Below, one piece after another: positions 55,264 to 64,000 of a stretch of DNA of 64,000 nt. Numbering within the stretch: the first letter of the stretch is position 1; each line of letters starts with the position of its first letter. A program made the translations under genes and the position numbers. The DNA is from Girardinichthys multiradiatus (taxonomy: Eukaryota > Chordata > Actinopteri > Cyprinodontiformes > Goodeidae). A model generated the notes under the pieces. It was not told where the DNA came from and searched no databases. It was given only the letters and a program-made list of their open reading frames with translations. The stretch is from NCBI RefSeq assembly GCF_021462225.1, contig NC_061806.1, forward strand, positions 558,001 through 622,000. The letters are read 5' to 3'.

Positions 55264-56800
55264 TTAAATCACAGATTCATATAGAGATGGATCTGGATAC
55301 AGGTCAGAAAAGTGGTCAGTCGCATCCTCGTCATCTTCATCATCCTGATGTTTAAATAACGGATAGAGTTGGGTAACTCTGTCTTCCATAGGAGAAATAG
55401 CTGTGGTGATGAGACGGTTAACAGAGTACAAAAGCAGGGAATACAACAATATCCACACAATGTCAAAATTGCAGCAAACATTGCAAAGGAAATTATTACT
55501 GATGATACAAAAATTTTATACTTCCCAAACACATCCAGCCAGGAGTCCCACATCGAGGTGTCTACTCCATAATGCTCTTTCATTTTGCCATTTAGAGATC
55601 TCAAACCTTCTATGGCTTTAGTTGGGCTGCCATCAGCAGCAGTGTTGTTAGGTATGAATGTGCAAAATTTTTCTCCTAAAATGGCACAAACTTCTCCTTT
55701 TTCAGCTAACAACATGTCCAAAGCAATTCTATTCTGGAATGCTATCAGGGAAGTTGAAGCCAATTAGTCATGGACAGTTTCAAACCCGCTTTGTGTCCAA
55801 TTTCTTAGTTTTTGAACATTGTAGTGGATATATTTGATCCTGTCTACGTTTTTGTTCATCGTACACCACCAACAGATACTTGATTCAAATCCTGCAGCTA
55901 CTTGATCAGCCAATTTATATGCGTCTGGCACCCCGCGAGGCACACCTATAGCATCGATGTAAGTAGGGTCTCCCTCAGCCTGCCAAGCTGCAGCCTTGTG
56001 TTTTCTATTATGTGGGATTACACTAGATAGTCCACGTGTTACCTCATCTACTGACATAGAAACTGGTAACAATAAAGTAACTAGAGCACAGAGTCCCGTT
56101 ACATTTGAAGGTAATCAATCAAACAACCACCACCAAATGTCTCCTCTAGAGACTGGTTTCAAACACTTATTTACTTTTACAATTGTAGTACACCATACTG
56201 CACTGAGATTTCCCAATTTATTGCCTCTCTCTGTCATATTTATACATGTATAGTTTCCAGTGGTGACTCGTTTATGGAATACTGGTTTGTTTTTATCTGC
56301 TCTAATTACAGGAAAAACAGAATCCCAGTGTTGACATGTTTCATTAAAATTAGTTTGATTCATCACTTCCATCACACAGGGTTGTGGTATCACAGCTGGA
56401 ATTATTTGTAATAAAAGCCTGGGACCCAAACACACAACACAATCTCTTTTAGTCATTAGTTAAGTACCATTTATAACTTCTATAATCCTGTCCTTTCCTT
56501 CCTCATTTTGTCAAGCTAATGAGTGGGATCAGCACCACAGCTATGGTTTTAGATTTCACGCACACTTGAATGCCATAAGTATAAGAAGTTTGTTTAGTAC
56601 ACCTAGTTAGGTTATCTTGCCTTCCTTGATTTAGCGCTACTTGTTTCATATAACTCATAACAGATGTTGTTACATTCTAATTCATCTTGACTGGTTCCCA
56701 GAAATATCAGAAAAATAAAAATCAATATAAGAAAAAAAATATAACCACCCAGCATCGGAAAGCATTGTTCATCCATCTAGAAATCATTTTGGCTGAAATT
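55264..56800 (-). pseudogene. env: ERV2 envelope gene, several frame breaks
   Basis: Surface subunit: 56456-56115 with a CVVC (CXXC) motif at its residues 6-9 and N-glycosylation sites; the sequence before it (to about 56800) is unreadable. A second frame, 56072-55764, spans the cleavage region (a basic NRKHK stretch, no clear furin site) and the ICWWC segment. Frame 55763-55269 has the QNRIALDM immunosuppressive-type segment, then the disulfide motif in which the first Cys of the final pair is Phe (C-x6-F-C), and a membrane span near residues 85-110. A last frame, 55458-55264, supplies an acidic cytoplasmic tail. At least three breaks; not functional. Confidence 0.85.
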
Positions 56801-56939
56801 TTCACTCTAAATGGTTCCAGTGTCTTAATTTTCTTCACTGACTTTGGATCTCTCCAGCCTCTAAATGTCTGGGTCCACCCTATTATCAGTCTATAAATCA
56901 CTTCCCCTGATGGAGCTTTCAACCAAAATGACCTTTTTA

Positions 56940-57515
56940 CAATGTATAAGGTGAATCCAGGTTGATCTCTCAGCTATGTTTACTGCCCCTGCAGTGGTTA
57001 ATAATAACTAATATGGATCCTCCCACTTAGGTGAAATACCAATGCTTCTTCTTTACACTCCTTATTAACACCCAGTCTCCTGGTTTCACTAGTTAGTTTT
57101 CCTGCTGGGAAATAGAACATTCCTCATTAGTTTGATTTTGTTTCTGTTACTTTTCTAACATACTCCTCATCTAATTAGCTAAGTTAGCTTCTTCATCTAA
57201 CTCCCACTTATTTTTGAACTGTGGTAATCTGTATGGTCTTCCAAATAAGGTTTCATAGGGTGTTAGCCCTGAGGTGCTTGTAATGTTTTGTTGGAAATAG
57301 TTCTATCCATTTATAAAATGCATCTATAATGACTAAACAGAACTTTTTCCCTTCACTGTGATTTAACTCAATAAAATCCATATGAATTGTTTGTAAGGGG
57401 TATTTTGGTTTTGAAAATTGTCCCCTTCGTGGTCTTAAATTCCCTTGTGGATTATGTTTTGCACAGGTTGAACATGTTCTACAAAAAAATTTTTGAATAA
57501 GACTTAAAGCCATAT
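56940..57515 (-). pseudogene. pol: ERV2 integrase
   Basis: Open piece 57513-57253: zinc-domain end CSTCAKHNPQG, then PLQTIHMDFIEL with the first catalytic Asp and CLVIIDAFYKW. The rest of the core decays. At about 57030-56945 the C-terminal LLTTAGAVNIAERSTWIH block is legible on the same strand, homologous to ERV1 9850-9750. Confidence 0.75.
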
Positions 57516-57636
57516 ATTATATAATATTAATATATCTGTCCTACCATTCCTCCCTGTTGAGACATTGTGAAACACGATGGCTCAATATTGCTTCCCATTT
57601 ATAAAGGTTCTTTGGTAGGACAGGTTTATTATCTGG

Positions 57637-58810
57637 TCAAATACAGATTTCATCTTTTAATGCAGCTCCATGTTTTTTCCACATTTCTATCTCCTGTGGT
57701 GGGCTCTGTTGTTGCATTTCTTTTAACACTGTATCTTTCGTCACTACTGCATATCCTGTTTGTGTCCTCCCTCTCTCATCTTTTCTGGAGGAATCACTCA
57801 CATAAACTATTTCGCCCTGTACCATAGGTTGATCCTGCAAATCACTTCTAGTTTTTGCTTCTTTTCTGCTAATTCTTAACAATCATGTTGAATTCCATCT
57901 TCAGGTGTGGGTAACAATGTTGCTGAGTTTAAAGTGGTACACCTTTCTATAGTTAAGTGTGGTTGTGACAGTAAGGTTGACATGCAGGACAAATGTCTAG
58001 CAGGTGATAGAAATGTCATATTGGTTTGTAGTAATAATGCTGAAACTGCATGGGGAACTCTTAAAGTTAAAAAGTGAAACAACACTATTGTGGCACTGAC
58101 TTCAACTGCCATGGAGGCTGCAATTACATCTCTCACACAATATGGTTGCGCACACACAACACTATCTAGTTTTGAAGAGAAATAGGCTATTAGTTTAATT
58201 TTATCTCCATGTTGTTGAACCAGAACTGAAGTCATAAAATGTCCCTTGCAATCTACCATCTGAACAAACGGTTTACTATAGTCTGGTAATGCTAAAGCAG
58301 TACTGGAAACTAGAACTTGTTTTATGTTGGTAAATGCTTCTTCAGCTTCTACACTCCATTTCATTTCAGACGTCATTTTCAGCTGTTCCTCATACATTAG
58401 TTTGTTTAATGGAGCTACTATTTCTGCATAATTTGGCACCCAGATTCTACAATAATTAGTTAGTCCAAGGAAGGACATCATTTGCTTTTTTGTTACTGGT
58501 TTTGGAGCTTGTAATATTGCAGTCTTTCTTTCTTCTACAATTGTGCGTCCCCCTGCGCTAAGATTGTGGCCTAGGTATTTAACATCATTTTTGCACAATT
58601 GTAGTTTCTTTTTTCTGACTTTGTGTCCCTTGCAGTTATTAAATCCTTTATTACTGGTTTTATTCCTTCACGTGCATCATGTTTCAAAGGGTACTGTTTT
58701 ACACTGGGCCTGTATTCTGTTTTTGCCCTGATTTGGACAGGTAACGCTCCTTTTACTAAACCCACATCAGTAGGGTCTGTTGACCATAACTTATCAGGGA
58801 CTTCACTCAA
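57637..58810 (-). pseudogene. pol: ERV2 reverse transcriptase and RNase H with two deletions
   Basis: 58810-58571 holds the reverse-transcriptase start (KLWSTDPTDVGLVKG, QYPLKHDAREG). 58598-57876 resumes in the thumb/connection (DVKYLGHNLSAGGRTI, LGLTNYCRIWVPNY, LNSATLLPTPEDG). The palm with the Y-X-D-D motif is missing between them. 57882-57637 begins RNase H (YVSDSSRKDERG, where the family has VDGSS, so the first catalytic Asp context is altered) and then jumps, around its residue 53, to the integrase start (SPPQEIEMWKKHG), losing the RNase H Glu and second Asp. Deletion endpoints differ from those in ERV1. Confidence 0.83.
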
Positions 58811-58843
58811 GAACTGTTCCTCCTGTTCAGTAAGGAATATTTC

Positions 58844-59580
58844 TCATTGTTGCTTTGAATGCAAATGTATCCCTTCCCGCACTGCCACTGTCCAGAATAA
58901 TGGCTTCCTAGTTAATCCTGTGGACGCACTGATTTCTGTATTCATTATTGTTACAAACCAGTCTGTGACATCTTTTCCCCTCTGCACTATTCTTCTTCTA
59001 TCATGCCACTTGAGTTCTTTATCCTCGAATAAAGATGTGTGTGGAGGTGTCCACATTTTGCAGAGCTTCTTAGTGTCTTCCGCTAACACTACTTCAGCAA
59101 CTGACGTACTCTTCCCATCTGCATAAACATGAGTTACCATGACTTTGGTAGGGGTTACTTTAGTTAATGCTTCTTCATAAGTTTTATCTGGTCCAGGAGT
59201 ATTTTTATGCCACATGGTAATATGTAGATCATCTGGTGTCATCTGATCTTGTAGTCGAGTAATGACATTTCTTCCTTCTGTAAATAAAGCTGTCCCTATG
59301 TCTAGGGATGGTTTGATTGGAACATTAGAATAGATAGCTGGCATGACTGTCCATTGGGATCTCTTATCCAAACTGGTTCAGACTCACAGACTTGTGTCAT
59401 TTTCCCACTAGCTGACCTTACTGTTATTTGCTGATCACTAAGTCTGGAATTTTGAATTGTTTCTCTACAGGTGGTCCTGCATGCTCCGGTATCACAAAGA
59501 AAATTAATTGATTTTCCATTCAACAGTAAGGTAACTTCAGGTTTAATGCTATCTAGGGAGAGAAGGTCCTAGAAATTTAG
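58844..59580 (-). pseudogene. pol: ERV2 protease and protease-RT linker
   Basis: 59523-59302 carries a retroviral aspartic protease with the catalytic DTGA in INFLCDTGACRTT, preceded by a PEVTLLL strand to about 59560. The following frame 59371-58844 is the gamma-type linker leading to reverse transcriptase. The two overlap out of frame, so a frameshift lies near 59302-59371. In retroviruses this enzyme cleaves Gag and Pol during maturation. Confidence 0.8.
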
Positions 59581-59639
59581 GAGGACATCCTGCCCCTGTG
59601 TTTTTGGTTTTTTGTTTTCATCAGTGTCTGAGGTTCTAG

Positions 59640-61090
59640 GAACAATTTCACTTGTTTTCTGTCCTAGTCATGCTGAATTATTAGCTGAATTATTATTTCT
59701 CCTTTCAGGATAGTTTCTGGCCAGATGTCCTTCTGTCCCACAACACCAACACCCTGAGGTGTATTGTCTGTAGTTTCCTCTGCCTACACCTCCTCTCTGA
59801 CCCCTGCGGTTTTGTCCTCTGCCTCTAAATCCTCCTCTTCCTCTGTTGTTCTGATAATAAATCTGCTCCTCTTCTTCTTCTTGCTGAAAAAAGGTGCTGG
59901 CTATCTTTTTCTGTTTTTTATCCTTCATTACTTTTTCTGCATGGAGGGCATGATTAACATAGTCTTCTAGATTTGCTGTGGGGAACCCTATAAAATGTCT
60001 CCTTACCCAGGTATTAATTGCATCCCTGGAACCAGCATGTAGTGCATTTTTTTTAACTGCTGTTAATAAGCTCCTTGCTCGTCTTCATCTTCTTGTAGAC
60101 CACTATGTATTTTAAACACTTTTGTCAGTCTAATCCTATATTCTTCAAAAGGTTCTTCCTCTTTTTGTTTCATTCTGGCTATTTCTGCGTAGTCAGCTCT
60201 GCGTCTGTATCTAACTGTAAGCCTATCAATTAATCCCCTCACTCTGTTTGTTCTGCTGTTAAAAAGAGTAAAATATTTTCTAAGGCTACTCAGAGAAAAA
60301 ACCCATGTCATGCCATGAACCTCCGTGACAAACTGTATCAACATCCTTCAGCGTCTCAAAACAATGATAAAAAAATAAACACAAATAAAACATACATGAG
60401 GTACAGCCATGGTGGGGATGGATTTATTCACCAAAGGGACTCATTTTAGTCCATCCAATCCTGTCAAACCTCATCAGATCTTTGGTACAAAACAAAAACT
60501 TTCCACCTACTCTTTTTACTCCCTTCTTCTGTCCTGCTGTTCTACTTTACAAATCCATCAAAAATTACTTCTAAGCCCTCTGACCTTTTCTGCTTTCCCC
60601 AAAAACGTCCATTATTTTCTCCTGCATCACATCTCTCTCTTTTTAGTTACTTTTAACCAATAATCTACATCCTCATAATGTGTCCATTTTTCTTAAATCA
60701 CGTGTACTTTTAATGTACTTTTAATTATTGCATCCTAAAGATTAACAATTTTTTTTTATTTAAATTACCATCATAATGATATGTGGTTATCCATTTATCT
60801 AAATATTTTAATTTTAATATTTTAATTTGATCCTGTGCTTCTATAAATTTCCAATCTTTGCATTGTAATTAATTTTTTAGTTTATTTTTACTCGCCCTTT
60901 TCCCAATTTTTATTTTATTTTTTATTTTTAAATTTGGTCCAGCATATAAATACCTAGGGTATTCTAAATGCTGGATTATTCTGCTCAGTAGGGTGACAGA
61001 AAAATCTCCTTTTGTGGTAATTCTCACTTTAACTCTTTCGAGTGGAGAATTCTTGCCTTTGCTTCCACAAAAGTTAGTCACTTTCAATCC
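59640..61090 (-). pseudogene. gag: ERV2 gag
   Basis: Nucleocapsid frame 59928-59668: an RGG-rich segment (RGRGGFRGRGQ) then one zinc knuckle CWCCGTEGHLARNYP, in which the last metal-binding Cys is Tyr, so zinc binding is probably lost. Capsid end 60344-60063 contains EIARMKQKEEEPFEEYRIRL, the charged block before nucleocapsid in this lineage. Upstream to about 61087 the frame 61087-60869 may be matrix but is not convincing. Stops separate the pieces. Confidence 0.75.
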
Positions 61091-61536
61091 TACTGCTTTG
61101 GTATGAGGTAAAACCTAGTGGTTTAAATCCTCCATTCATTTCTCACATGCACACATTTTTAAACGCGGAATTTTCTTAGTATTTTTGTTTAAATACTTAA
61201 ACGCGGACTCCGCCGTCCTGGAAACACGGAATTTTCAGTATTACTTATTAATACTTTTCCAGGACTCCGCCGTCCTACTTTACCTGTTAGGGCCTAGGAT
61301 TCACAGGGTTTTATTTCACGCAATGACCCCCAGTCATTTGTCACACTTTTTTAATCCAAACTCAACTCACCACTTTGTCTTCTCCTCTCTCTCGGAGTTC
61401 CGTCAGCCGTCAGACCCCAGTGGGCGGGCCGAGATCCAGTCCCGGAAAGGGTCTGTGAATCTCCCTGATGAAGACTGCCGTGCGCAGGGTTTTACTGGAG
61501 TCCACCAACCCGCTGGAATCCTCAGGCATAATTGGA

Positions 61537-61555
61537 ATCCGGCTCCGAAGGACCA
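61537..61555 (-). other. ERV2 primer-binding site, tRNA-Tyr-like
   Basis: On the minus strand: LTR end CA, spacer TTATT, then TGGTCCTTCGGAGCCGGAT. Compared with the complement of tRNA-Tyr (TGGTCCTTCGAGCCGGAT) it has one additional G. The match is better than in ERV1. Confidence 0.82.
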
Positions 61556-61560
61556 AATAA

Positions 61561-62069
61561 TGTCAGGTTTTAAACAACCTAAAATACTTACATCACAAAA
61601 AGAAGAGAAAGATAAAGAATTAGTTATTTTACTCGCTGCGAGGAGAACGGACAGAGATGTGCTTTCAGTTACAAATCTCCTACCGCTCTGAAAACCATCT
61701 GTCCGACCCTCTCTTTTTATTATCTTTGGGGTGGTCCCTAGTTACAATAAATGTTGCTGCTTCTGAAGGGTGGGGGAAAACAGCAGCAACGTGACATAGG
61801 TCATGCACACCATTATCTTGTACAAACACACTTGCACAATCTCCATAATCTTAAAATACGTGCGTCTTTTTTTCAGCACAATCAGCCATTATCTTTGTGA
61901 TGTCCTCAACTGTGACTGCATCATCCCGGCTCCACCTTTCCTCCTTGCCTGCAAACAACACATCACATGTTTACTTACACATACAACATGAAAGGTTATA
62001 AAGGTCAAATAGCAGAGTTAGCAACAAGGGAGGAAATATAAGATAAATCTATATACAATTATTCCAACA
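61561..62069 (-). repeat. 5' LTR of ERV2
   Basis: 509 bases, TGTCAGGTTT...TTCCAACA on the plus strand. Internal blocks shared with the other two copies: TTACTCGC(T/A)GCGAGGAGAA, AACCATCTGTCCG, CTCTTTTTATTATCTTT, GACTGC. Beyond 62069 the host side is L2 ORF2 (antisense). Confidence 0.93.
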
Positions 62070-64000
62070 GAAAATTTCAAGTCATCCAAGTTTTTATGTC
62101 TTCAAGACATGCTTGTAGTCTATCTAACTGGTTGGACTCATCAGGATTTATGGATAAGTAAAGCTGAGTGTCATCAGCGTAACAGTGAAAATGTATTCTA
62201 TGCTGCCTGATAATTTTACCAATTGGAAGCATATATAAAGTAAAGAGAATAGGCCCAAGACCTAAACCCTGTGGTACTCCACAATTAACCCTTGAGTTTA
62301 AAGATGATTTATCATTTACATGAACAAACTGGAATCTGTCAGACAAATAAGATTTAAACCAGCCTAGCGCTGTTCCCCTGATCCCTACAGCATATTCCAG
62401 CCTTTCTAAGAGAATATTGTGATCAACTGTATCAAATGCAGCACTGAGATCTAACAGGACAAGTACAGACACAAATCCATTATCTGAGGCCATAAGAATA
62501 TCATTAGTGACTTTCAGAAGAGCTGTTTCAGTGCTATGATGAGCTCTAAAGCCTGACTGAAACTCTTCAAACAGGTCATTGCTGTGTAAATGTTCACACA
62601 TTTGATTAGCAACTATTTTCTCAAGAATTTTAGATAAGAATGGAAGATTGGATATAGGTCTGTAATTTTTTAAGTCATCTTGATCAAGCGAAGGTTTCTT
62701 AAGCAAAGGTTTAGTTACAGCTACCTTAAAAGGTTGTGGTACATATCCATTTACTAAGGATAGATTAATCACATCTAAAATGGGGCTGGTAATCAGAGGG
62801 AACACAACCTTAAATAATTTGGTTGGGATTGGGTCTAACATACAAGTTGAAGGTTTAGATGAAGCTAATATTTCTGATAACTCAGGAAGCTTCACAGGAT
62901 CAAAACAGTCCAAACACAAATCAGGTTCTAGTTATTTCCAATGTTGTCTCACTTGCTGAGGATGAAGTAATCATCTTCGGGAGTATGTCAAAGATTTTCT
63001 TTTTAATGGAATCAATTTTATTTTGGAAGAATCCCATAAAGTCATGACTGCTGAGAGCTAAGGGAATGGATGGCTCAACAGAGCTATGACTCTGTGTAAG
63101 TTTAGCAACTGTACTAAAGAGAAACCTTGGATTATTCTTGTTCTCTTCTATTAATGATGAGAAATAAGCTGTTCTAGCTTGGTGAAGTGTCTTTTTATAC
63201 AACAGTAGGTTATTTTTACAGAGTAAGTAGGAATCCTCTAGGTGTGTAGAGCACAATTTTCCCTCCAATTTTTTAACATTGTGCTTTACACTACGTAGCT
63301 CTGAATTAAACCAGGGAGCTAGCCTCCTATGAATAATTACCTTCTTTTTCAAGGGGGCTGCATTGTCTAATGCATCACGCAATGATGAAGTAACACTATG
63401 AACAAGGGAATCAATTTGTGAAGGGGCAGAAACAAAATTATTGCCCTCCACTGTGTTTTTCTGTGATAATGAGGAAATCAAAAGTGGAACAGATTCTTTA
63501 AAGGTTGTTACAGCATTGTCTGATAATGATCTACTATAATGAAATTTTCTTTCAGGTATGGAGTACTCGGTTAAATTAAACTCAAAGGTTATTAAAAAAT
63601 TGTCAGACAGGACAGGGTTATGAGAAAATATTGTTATGTCTTTACACTCAATGCTATATGTCAGCACAAGGTCCAGAGAATGAAGACAAAGTTGGGTAGG
63701 TTTGGTAATGTTTTGAGCAAAGCCAAGCAAAGCTAAGACAGCATTAAAGGCTATATTTAAGCTATCACTTTCAGTGTCAACATGAATGTTAAAATCCCCC
63801 ACTATAATAACTTTATCTGTATTTAACACTAAATCAGATAAAAGGTCTCAAAACTGATCTAAAAATTGAGAGTAAGGGCCTGGTGGACGGTACAAAACAA
63901 CAAACAGAAGTGGTTTTAGTGCTTTGCAATTTGGATGAGGGTTAAATATTCAAAAGAGTTGTAGCTATTGATTGAATGTTGAGGTTTCTTTTATACAGCT
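62070..64000 (-). pseudogene. L2-type LINE ORF2, endonuclease and reverse transcriptase
   Basis: Minus strand, entering from beyond the window. Endonuclease: a YRPPGPYSQFL block (63890-63860), then 63829-62921 with IIVGDFNIHVD (catalytic Asp/Asn) and VLSDNFLITFEF, where the expected SDH catalytic His is Asn. A stop or frame change at about 62920 leads to 62919-62077: LKNYRPISNLPFLSKILEK, FRAHHSTETALL, LDLSAAFDTVDH (catalytic Asp), GVPQGLGLGPILFTLYMLP and YADDTQLYLS. The frame ends at a TGA shortly before the ERV2 LTR cut. The C-terminus and 3' region are missing, removed by the ERV2-associated rearrangement. Confidence 0.9.

Larger units (their letters stand above)
54632..62069 (-). mobile_element. 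Endogenous retrovirus ERV2, gamma-type, decayed
   Basis: 7.4-kb provirus on the minus strand: 5' LTR 61561-62069, primer site 61537-61555, gag 61090-59640, protease 59580-59302, pol to 56940, env 56800-55264, polypurine tract near 55138-55148, 3' LTR 54632-55137. It shares with ERV1 the tRNA-Tyr-like primer site, the 5-base spacer and gag/pol/env motifs, so they are related lineages. It has many frameshifts and two internal pol deletions. No target duplication: flanks are CTCCC (left) and GAAAA (right), and they belong to different elements (Tc1 against L2). Confidence 0.9.

Overview
The window looks like a repeat-dense, AT-rich stretch of a ray-finned (teleost) fish genome. The evidence is the mixture of mobile-element families: Rex3/RTE, a Rex1-like LINE, L2-type LINEs with GAATT tails, a DIRS element, Tc1-like transposons with ~200-bp inverted repeats, hAT, gamma-type endogenous retroviruses (ERVs) and a Gmr1-like Ty3/gypsy element. 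I could not recognise one conventional host gene, rRNA or free-standing tRNA. Almost every supportable feature is a transposable element or part of one.

Layout. 1-1.27 kb: nothing recognised. 1.27-2.89 kb: Tc1-type transposon with an uninterrupted 350-aa transposase and DD38E spacing. 2.9-3.55 kb: antisense L1-like LINE remnant. 4.4-5.74 kb: L2-type LINE 3' region. 6.5-7.3 kb: dispersed repeat with a second copy at 46.8 kb. 7.48-15.12 kb: ERV1 on the minus strand, with near-identical LTRs, a 4-bp target duplication, a tRNA-Tyr-like primer site, a deleted pol and an env broken by one frameshift. 17.1-17.5 kb: LINE remnant. 18.8-21.7 kb: DIRS-type tyrosine-recombinase element. 22-22.3 kb: degenerate tandem repeat. 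22.7-23.7 kb: Rex3 and an L2-like remnant. 25.9-27.7 kb: L2-like LINE (minus).

27.7-35.18 kb: Ty3/gypsy element (plus) with integrase upstream of reverse transcriptase, split by a 3.3-kb Rex1-like LINE. 35.2-41.9 kb: simple repeats, non-autonomous repeats and a tRNA-derived SINE. 41.96-43.57 kb: complete Tc1 element with ~99.5% identical inverted repeats and three in-frame TGA stops. 45.5-48.1 kb: Tc1, Rex3, dispersed-repeat and gypsy gag fragments. 48.9-50.86 kb: L2 C-terminus and 3' region carrying a head-to-head telomere-like insertion. 51.09-51.62 kb: solo ERV2 LTR. 51.7-53.2 kb: hAT transposase remnant with a probable retained intron. 53.27-54.33 kb: LTR and leader ORF of another LTR element. 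54.34-54.63 kb: Tc1 fragment. 54.63-62.07 kb: ERV2 (minus). 62.07-64.0 kb: L2 LINE (minus), running off the window.

The order of events can be partly read: LINE inside gypsy, Tc1 inside an older repeat, ERV2 inside the L2 at 62.07 kb. ERV2's other flank is a Tc1 fragment, so that locus was rearranged after or during insertion. Both proviruses have lost the reverse-transcriptase catalytic core by different deletions, so neither could move on its own.
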